From CAZRWD01 sp964603785 (GTDB taxonomy: Bacteria > Fermentibacterota > Fermentibacteria > Fermentibacterales > Fermentibacteraceae): a stretch of 7,521 nucleotides of DNA. Position numbers and translations under genes: made by a program. The stretch's first letter is position 1. Each line of letters opens with the position of its first letter. Shown one piece after another: positions 1 to 4,530 of the stretch. The DNA is taken from the NCBI GenBank assembly GCA_964603785.1, contig CAZRWD010000022.1:1-7521 (forward strand), in the 5' to 3' direction. Under the pieces are notes generated by a model, which was given only the letters and a program-made list of their open reading frames with translations, had not been told where the DNA came from and searched no databases.

Positions 1-539
1 CCCGTGTTCATGAACCCCAGTTCCATGTAGTTCACGGTGATGCCCCGTGACGCGTTCTCCACCGCGGCAGTCCTCGACAGCCCGCGGAGGGCCTCCTTCG
101 AGGCGCTGTATGCTGCCGTCCCCGGGGCTCCGATCCGCCCGGAGACGGATCCGACCAGGGCGATCCTGCCGTATCCCAGAGGTCTCATCCTCCTGATGAA
201 GGACGACATGGCGAAGAAGGCCCCGTTCAGATTGACGTCCATCACCCTCAGCCAGTCCTGCACCGCCAGCCTGTGGCAGACCTTGTCCACCTTGGAAGCC
301 GGCATGTAGGTCAGGAAGACGCGGGAGTCGCCCTCGAACACCCTCTCTGCGAGAGCCTCGCACTCGTCGGCGGAGGTTGAGTCGCAGCGTTCCTGGACCA
401 CGCCGTCCAGGGGAGGGGGCTCGTGCTCGAAGAACGTCGAAACGACGCGGCGCCCCCGTTCGGCGAGACCGGAGCACACGACCCGGCCGATGTGCGAGGA
501 TCCGCCGATCACGACATGCATGGGAGCTTCAGACGCCAT
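1..539 (-). CDS. Short-chain dehydrogenase/reductase, FabG-like (C-terminus cut by window edge)
   Basis: Likely an NAD(P)H-dependent cytoplasmic reductase; the neighbouring ketoacyl synthase makes a 3-ketoacyl-ACP/CoA the probable substrate, reduced to the 3-hydroxyacyl form. Visible are 179 residues. A Rossmann glycine motif IGGSSHIG lies at residues 11-18, the conserved Asn at 103 (NLNG), the catalytic Ser at about 131 (GSVSG), and the YSASK pair Tyr144/Lys148. The stretch after the active site reads VNYMELGFMNTG where typical FabG has VN..APG...T; the Pro is replaced by Leu. The usual Thr of TGxxxGIG is Ile. The family is usually about 245 residues, so roughly 65 are missing off the left edge. 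The ATG at 539 follows GAGGTGGTGAG and lies one base after the stop of the ketoacyl synthase gene, which suggests coupled translation. The family call is firm; the substrate is inferred from context. Confidence 0.9.
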   Translation of the reverse strand, partial: MASEAPMHVVIGGSSHIGRVVCSGLAERGRRVVSTFFEHEPPPLDGVVQERCDSTSADECEALAERVFEGDSRVFLTYMPASKVDKVCHRLAVQDWLRVMDVNLNGAFFAMSSFIRRMRPLGYGRIALVGSVSGRIGAPGTAAYSASKEALRGLSRTAAVENASRGITVNYMELGFMNT

Positions 540-540
540 C

Positions 541-1536
541 TCACCACCTCAGGAGGGATGCGCCCCAGGCCCAGCCCGCTCCCACGGCGACCAGGGCTAC
601 GATCTCCCCCGGGTGCAGGAGGCCGCTCCGGCTGACCTCGTCGAGGAGCAGGGGGATGGTCGCGCTGGATGTGTTCGCATACCTGTCCATGTTCGTGTGG
701 AATCTCGAGAAGGGGATCCCGATCCTCCTCGCGCTCTCCTCCAGTATCCTTATGCTCGGCTGGTGGGGGATCACGTGCTGGACGTCGTCCGGGGTGAGCC
801 CGGAGTTCGCGAGGACCCTCCGGAGAGCGTCCGGTATCACCTGGACCGCGGTGTCGAAGACCAGGTGGCCGTTCATCCTGTAGCAGTGGAGCCCGGCCTC
901 GAGCGTCTCCCTGGTGGCGGGCGTCTCCGAGCCCCCGGCAGGGACCGTGAAGGCCTCGTATCCGTTACCGTCGGCATACAGGCAGGAGGACAGGAATCCG
1001 ATGTCGTCCTTGGTGTCGGACAGCACCACCGCCCCGGCGCCGTCGCCGAAGAAGACGCTCTCCCGCCTGGTCCAGTCGGTTATCCGCGAGAAGGTGTCGG
1101 CGCCTATCACCAGCACCTTGCCGGACATCCCGGTCCCCACGAACTGCGCCCCGACGGTCAGGCCGTAGATGAAGCCTGCACAGACCGCGTTCACATCGAA
1201 GGCCGCAGCGTTCGTCGCCCCCAGTGCGGCCTGTATCCTCGGAGCCGTTGCCGGTGCGATGCGGTCCGGCGTGGCCGTGGCCAGGATTATCATGTCGAGC
1301 TCGGTCGGTGCCAGCCCGGCGCACTCGATGGCCCTCTCGGCGGCGCAGATCGCGAGCGACGACGTGCACTCCGACGGTCCGGCGATCCTCCTCTCGCCTA
1401 TGCCGAGCTTCTCCCGGATCCATGCGTCCGAGGTCGGCACCCGCTCCGCCAGTTCGGCGTTCGTGACACGCCTGTCGGGCGTGCAGCTTCCGGTTCCGAT
1501 TATCCTGACCCTGCGGACGAAGGTCTCCTGGGCCAT
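541..1536 (-). CDS. Beta-ketoacyl-ACP synthase III (FabH-like)
   Basis: Thiolase-fold condensing enzyme of 331 residues, full family length. KAS III enzymes condense an acyl-CoA starter with malonyl-ACP to give a 3-ketoacyl-ACP. The Cys-His-Asn triad is intact: Cys119 in DVNAVCAGF, His258 in VIPHQPS, Asn288 in ANTSSATIP. The nucleotide/glycine-rich pieces FGDGAGAVVL (163-172) and GAGWAWGASLL near the C-terminus are also typical. The loop after the catalytic His is HQPSIRI rather than the housekeeping HQANLRI. That, and the lack of other fab genes nearby, favours a specialised pathway enzyme over the cell's fatty-acid FabH. The ATG at 1536 is preceded by GGGGAGGGA and lies one base after the stop of the acyltransferase gene. 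In this operon it most likely builds a short ketoacyl chain for the next gene's reductase. No acyl carrier protein gene is visible in the window. Confidence 0.93.
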   Translation of the reverse strand: MAQETFVRRVRIIGTGSCTPDRRVTNAELAERVPTSDAWIREKLGIGERRIAGPSECTSSLAICAAERAIECAGLAPTELDMIILATATPDRIAPATAPRIQAALGATNAAAFDVNAVCAGFIYGLTVGAQFVGTGMSGKVLVIGADTFSRITDWTRRESVFFGDGAGAVVLSDTKDDIGFLSSCLYADGNGYEAFTVPAGGSETPATRETLEAGLHCYRMNGHLVFDTAVQVIPDALRRVLANSGLTPDDVQHVIPHQPSIRILEESARRIGIPFSRFHTNMDRYANTSSATIPLLLDEVSRSGLLHPGEIVALVAVGAGWAWGASLLRW

Positions 1537-1537
1537 G

Positions 1538-2161
1538 TCAGTCCCTCCCCGCCCTGCAGAACGGGCAGCCGTAGGTCCCGTCGGCGAGCCCCTCGCGGTA
1601 CCGGCGTTCGAGTTCGAGCATCCTCATGCTCCGCTTCTTGAGGAATCTGGCCGGGACCCCGACATGGATCTCTCCCGGGGGGATGTCCTTCACAACCAGG
1701 GAGCCCGCCCCGGCGCAGCTGCACTCGCCCATCGTGACGCCCGGCATGATCGTGACCGATGCGCCCGCCAGCGCATGCTTCCGGAGCAGGACCGGGGTCA
1801 TGAGCATGCTCCGCATGTCGTTGGGGACATTGGGATTCGTGAGGCACTCCCCGGAGTAGTCGTCCGTCCCGCCGTAGATCACACCCCCGGCCGCGATGGC
1901 GGAGAAGTCCATGAACTCGACGCCCGCCACCGCCTCGATGAAGCAGTGGGCTGCTATGTGGACGAACCATCCGATCTTCAGGTAACCTGTGGCGGAGCCG
2001 GACAGGACGCAGAAGTCGTCGATCCTGACATGGCTCCCCACCGTGATCCTCTCGGGATGGTAGATGCTGGCCTTGCGGCTGATCTTGACCGCGTGGCCCA
2101 CGCTCGCGAACCCCACGTCCAGAAGCTCCTCCGGCGTGTAGAAGGACCCGCCGCCGATCAC
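1538..2161 (-). CDS. Left-handed beta-helix (hexapeptide-repeat) acyltransferase
   Basis: Hexapeptide-repeat transferase of 207 residues, cytoplasmic, with no signal or membrane segment. The N-terminus (FYTPEELLDVGF, KISRKASIY) and IDDFCVLSG at 48-55 resemble acyltransferases often found in O-antigen and amino-sugar clusters. Imperfect [LIV]-G-x4 turns run through about 24-170, with the motif DDYSGECLTNPNVP at 100-113 on an outward loop and a closing GVPARFLKKR at 168-177. Relatives transfer acetyl or longer acyl groups to sugar amines or hydroxyls; here an aminodeoxysugar is the likely acceptor, given two aminotransferases upstream in the operon. There is no N-terminal Rossmann domain as in PglD. 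The tail ends in an unexplained Cys-Pro-Phe-Cys (199-202). A GTG start at 2161 is chosen because GGAGGGGAG lies 6 to 10 bases ahead; the ATG at 2190 is out of frame. Fold is sure, substrate is not. Confidence 0.88.
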   Translation of the reverse strand: MIGGGSFYTPEELLDVGFASVGHAVKISRKASIYHPERITVGSHVRIDDFCVLSGSATGYLKIGWFVHIAAHCFIEAVAGVEFMDFSAIAAGGVIYGGTDDYSGECLTNPNVPNDMRSMLMTPVLLRKHALAGASVTIMPGVTMGECSCAGAGSLVVKDIPPGEIHVGVPARFLKKRSMRMLELERRYREGLADGTYGCPFCRAGRD

Positions 2162-2176
2162 CCCGTACTCCCCTCC
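2162..2176 (-). promoter_or_regulatory. Ribosome binding site deciding a GTG start
   Basis: On the minus strand GGAGGGGAG (2176-2168) sits just ahead of GTG at 2161. It supports this non-ATG start for the beta-helix acyltransferase. The only nearby ATG, overlapping the preceding stop codon at 2190, is in another frame. Confidence 0.6.
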
Positions 2177-2186
2177 GGCACCTGTC

Positions 2187-3194
2187 TCATGCCTGCTGTG
2201 TCAGCCTGGAGGCCATTTCAGTCATGTCCCCGGTCGTGTATCGCTGGTCGACCGGGAGGGCGAGCAGCCCCTTGCCGAGGTCGTCGAACCCCTCCTGCAG
2301 GTCCGGCCAGTAGTGCGGGACGAAGACGCCCTTCGAGGCGAGGTCGCGCCTGAAGAACGCGAAGCTGTCGGGCTCCACGGGGAAGGGGAAGCACAGGGGG
2401 ACCCCGTCGGCGGGGGGCGGTCCGTCGGGAAGCGCCTCGAGCAGGGTGGCGTAGTTGGCGCGGCGGGCGGAGCAGGCGGAGTCGTGGTCGAACGCGTCGA
2501 ACAGGGTGGAGGCGAGGTCCGACATCCTGAACGGGCCGCAGGGCATGTCCCTCTCGAGCCTCCGGAAGACGTCCGCCGCATCGCCCTGGGGGTACTCCCC
2601 CCTCGCGGCGTGACAGGCGACCCTCTCTCCGAAGGCCGTCTCCTCCACCTTCAGCACCGGGAGGGGCTCGCGGAGCCTGGATCCGCGCCCGACCACCACG
2701 ATCCCGCCGTCGGGGATGCCCAGGAACTTGCGTGGGGAGTAGATGGCGGCGAACCTGTCGGGACACGGCTCGTAGAGCGCCTGGGCGTAGTCGAGGACCA
2801 CCCTGCAGCCCGACAGGTCCATCATCTCCTCGAGCGACTCCAGGTCCGGCCGGTAGACCCCGAAGTAGCTCGTGGCGACCACGAGCGTCCCCTGCTTCGC
2901 GGTGTACATCAGGGTCTGGTAGTCGACGACGAATCCCGGCCTGACCTTGTAGGTGCGCCATGCGGCCCCCGCAGAGGTGACCGCCGTGAACAGGGCCGGG
3001 CATGTGTACTCGGGCAGGAGGACGTCCGCTATGCCGCTCGCCCTTATGAGTTCCGCCAGGGCGCTCCTGGCGTCGTAGAAGCGCTTGCCCGTCTCCAGGT
3101 GGCCTGTCGACTGCGACGGGCAGCGGTCCGAAGCAGGGACCTCGAGCGGGAAGAACCCTCCGAGAGTCCGTCCCGTGGTGGGCGCATCAGGCAT
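2187..3194 (-). CDS. Divergent DegT/DnrJ/EryC1-type PLP-dependent aminotransferase
   Basis: Fold-type I PLP enzyme of 335 residues. The DegT-like landmarks are the Asp that contacts the PLP ring nitrogen (VVLDYAQALYEP, Asp135) and the Schiff-base Lys in YSPRKFLGIPDGG (Lys156), followed by the double Gly. A C-terminal VFVPHYWP matches the family's closing W-P region. It differs strongly from its neighbour: EYTCPALFTAV replaces the usual P-S-F-T-F, and it is about 40-60 residues shorter than standard sugar aminotransferases. It belongs to the RK-x-(L/F)-x-PDGG subgroup seen in some polysaccharide clusters, whose substrates I cannot name. The ATG at 3194 is chosen over an upstream possibility at 3239 because AGGAGG lies 5 bases ahead. 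The gene overlaps the end of the first aminotransferase gene by 8 bases, so the two are probably translated in concert. It may aminate a second sugar position or another keto substrate. Confidence 0.85.
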   Translation of the reverse strand: MPDAPTTGRTLGGFFPLEVPASDRCPSQSTGHLETGKRFYDARSALAELIRASGIADVLLPEYTCPALFTAVTSAGAAWRTYKVRPGFVVDYQTLMYTAKQGTLVVATSYFGVYRPDLESLEEMMDLSGCRVVLDYAQALYEPCPDRFAAIYSPRKFLGIPDGGIVVVGRGSRLREPLPVLKVEETAFGERVACHAARGEYPQGDAADVFRRLERDMPCGPFRMSDLASTLFDAFDHDSACSARRANYATLLEALPDGPPPADGVPLCFPFPVEPDSFAFFRRDLASKGVFVPHYWPDLQEGFDDLGKGLLALPVDQRYTTGDMTEMASRLTQQA

Positions 3195-4497
3195 GCCGTC
3201 CTCCTCTCGATGCCGTCCGGACCTCGCCGGCCTTCTCACCCGCCAGCGCGACCGTGGACGCGATCCACCTGGCGGCGGTCTCGATGACGGTCTCTCCCGT
3301 GGGAAGAACCAGCACCGACCCGGCGACGCGGTCGGTCAGCGGCAGGGAGAGCCCCTCCAGGCGGGGATCGCCGGCGTATGGCTCCATCCTGTGGCAGCCC
3401 GGGTGGAAGTATCTCCTTGCCAGCACGTTCTCGGCCTCGAGCACCGCGAGGAGCTCGTCGCGGGAGAGGCCGTACAGCTCCTCGTCGACCCTTATGACGA
3501 CATACTGACGGTTGCCCTTCGAGAGAGACGGCGAGGGCTCGACGAGGGTTATCCCCGCGATCCCCTCCAGGGCTTCGCGGTATGCCTCGAAAGTCGCTCG
3601 GTTGACTCGGGTCAGGTCCTCTATCCGCTCCATCATCGCGAGGCCCATGGCCGCGCATATCTCGGTCATCTTGCCGTTCGTGCCGATGTAGTCGACCTGG
3701 TCCCGGACCCTGCCCGCGAAGCCGAAGTTCATCATGAGGCGGATCCTCTCGGCCAGCTCGTCGTCGTCCGTGGCGATCGCGCCCCCCTCGAACGAGCTGA
3801 AGAACTTCGTCGCATGGAAGCTGAGGACCGACGCCCTGCCGAAGCGGCAGATCGGGACGCCGCACACCTCGTTTCCGAAGGCGTGGGCGGCGTCGTAGAC
3901 GACCGGCAGGCCGAGCCTCGCCGAGATGTCGTCCAGGGCGGCGGCATCGCACGGGTTGCCGTAGACGTGGACGCCCACGATGCCTGTGGTGCGCGGCGTG
4001 ACCAGCCTCTCGACCATGACGGGGTCGATGGTGAGATCGGGCTCGCGCAGGTCGCAGAAGACCGGCTCGATCTCCTGCCACTTCAGGGCGTGGGCGGTGG
4101 CGATGAACGTGAACGAGGGCACGATGACCTCGCCATGGAAGCCGAGGGCGCGGTAGAGGAGCTCGAGTGCGATCGTGCCGTTGCATATCGGGATGCAGTG
4201 CCGCACCCCCAGGCGCTCCTCCAGGCGTGACTGGAAGATCTTCACGAGCGGTCCGTTGTTGGTGAACCACCTGTGCTGGAACATGCAGTCGACGAGCTCG
4301 TCGAACCGCCTGCGGTCCGGCAGGTTCGGCCTGCCCACGTGGAGCGGCTCGTCGAATAGCGGCCTTCCGCCCAGAATAGCCAGCTTCCTGCCCAGATAGT
4401 CCTCCCCGGATGAGCCATTATTGCCGCCCGACGGTTCCGGGGGCCAGTCCCGGAGGTTTTCACGGCGGGGGTCATCTGTTATCTCAATGGCATCCAT
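3187..4497 (-). CDS. DegT/DnrJ/EryC1 sugar aminotransferase, DesI/VioA-like (NDP-4-keto-6-deoxyhexose 4-transaminase)
   Basis: PLP-dependent transaminase of 436 residues from this start. Relatives convert dTDP-4-keto-6-deoxy-D-glucose plus glutamate to the 4-amino-4,6-dideoxy sugar nucleotide in the cytoplasm. Seen here: ICNGTIALELL phosphate-binding segment, VPSFTFIATAHAL, the PLP-ring Asp in VVYDAAHAFGN (Asp202), the Schiff-base Lys in SFHATKFFSSFEGGA (Lys231), NFGF and GTNGKMTEICAAMGL, and RRYFHPGCHRMEPY near the C-terminus. The last three blocks are what I associate with 4-transaminases of the DesI/VioA type rather than 3-transaminases. The family core begins near LAILGGRPLF, so about 35 N-terminal residues (with a GGNNGSSGED low-complexity stretch) are extra. 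The start is doubtful: no clear ribosome site precedes the ATG, and a possible promoter points to a site further in. First gene of the minus-strand operon. Confidence 0.9.
   Translation of the reverse strand: MDAIEITDDPRRENLRDWPPEPSGGNNGSSGEDYLGRKLAILGGRPLFDEPLHVGRPNLPDRRRFDELVDCMFQHRWFTNNGPLVKIFQSRLEERLGVRHCIPICNGTIALELLYRALGFHGEVIVPSFTFIATAHALKWQEIEPVFCDLREPDLTIDPVMVERLVTPRTTGIVGVHVYGNPCDAAALDDISARLGLPVVYDAAHAFGNEVCGVPICRFGRASVLSFHATKFFSSFEGGAIATDDDELAERIRLMMNFGFAGRVRDQVDYIGTNGKMTEICAAMGLAMMERIEDLTRVNRATFEAYREALEGIAGITLVEPSPSLSKGNRQYVVIRVDEELYGLSRDELLAVLEAENVLARRYFHPGCHRMEPYAGDPRLEGLSLPLTDRVAGSVLVLPTGETVIETAARWIASTVALAGEKAGEVRTASRGGRHA
3195..3205 (-). promoter_or_regulatory. Strong ribosome binding site fixing the start of the second aminotransferase
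   Basis: AGGAGG (plus-strand cctcct at 3200-3205) lies 5 bases before the ATG at 3194 on the minus strand. It is inside the last codons of the upstream gene and argues against the longer reading frame from 3239. Confidence 0.7.
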
Positions 4498-4500
4498 CGG

Positions 4501-4530
4501 AGAATAACGCCGGAGGTCTTGACGTGGCAA
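4501..4530 (-). promoter_or_regulatory. Candidate sigma-70-type promoter for the minus-strand operon
   Basis: Reading the minus strand, TTGCCA (4530-4525, five of six matches to TTGACA) is followed after 18 bases by TATTCT (4506-4501, four of six matches to TATAAT). Transcription would begin near 4494, at or just inside the first ATG of the aminotransferase gene. That fits either a nearly leaderless message or a true start further downstream. The -35 box overlaps the first codons of the divergent peptidase gene. A weak call in GC-rich DNA of unknown sigma specificity. Confidence 0.3.
4512..4516 (+). promoter_or_regulatory. Ribosome binding site deciding the GTG start of the peptidase
   Basis: GGAGG lies 7 bases before GTG at 4524. 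The protein from that GTG opens directly with a short charged start and a leucine-rich signal peptide. This outweighs the longer open frame from 4410, whose extra 38 residues are not signal-like and overlap the divergent gene. Confidence 0.8.

Noticed and set aside
490..1641. Long plus-strand open frame of 383 codons opposite the KAS III gene
   Set aside because: Its translation is rich in Arg, Gly and Pro without any family motif, and it lies antisense to a gene with a full catalytic triad. In GC-rich DNA such shadow frames are expected.
2313..3287. Plus-strand open frame of 324 codons opposite the second aminotransferase
   Set aside because: No recognisable motif and no ribosome site; the minus strand carries the clear PLP enzyme with a good Shine-Dalgarno.
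3085..4230. Plus-strand open frame of 381 codons opposite the first aminotransferase
   Set aside because: Low-complexity shadow composition; antisense to a strongly conserved DegT-family protein.
4457..4484. Possible plus-strand promoter (TTTTCA, 16 bases, TTATCT) ahead of the peptidase
   Set aside because: The -10 match is poor, spacing shifts with the choice of box, and it lies within the opposite gene's reading frame; not strong enough to list as a feature.
4410..4523. N-terminal extension of the peptidase from an ATG at 4410
   Set aside because: It would add 38 residues with no signal character ahead of an obvious signal peptide and overlap the divergent gene; GTG at 4524 has a well-spaced GGAGG.
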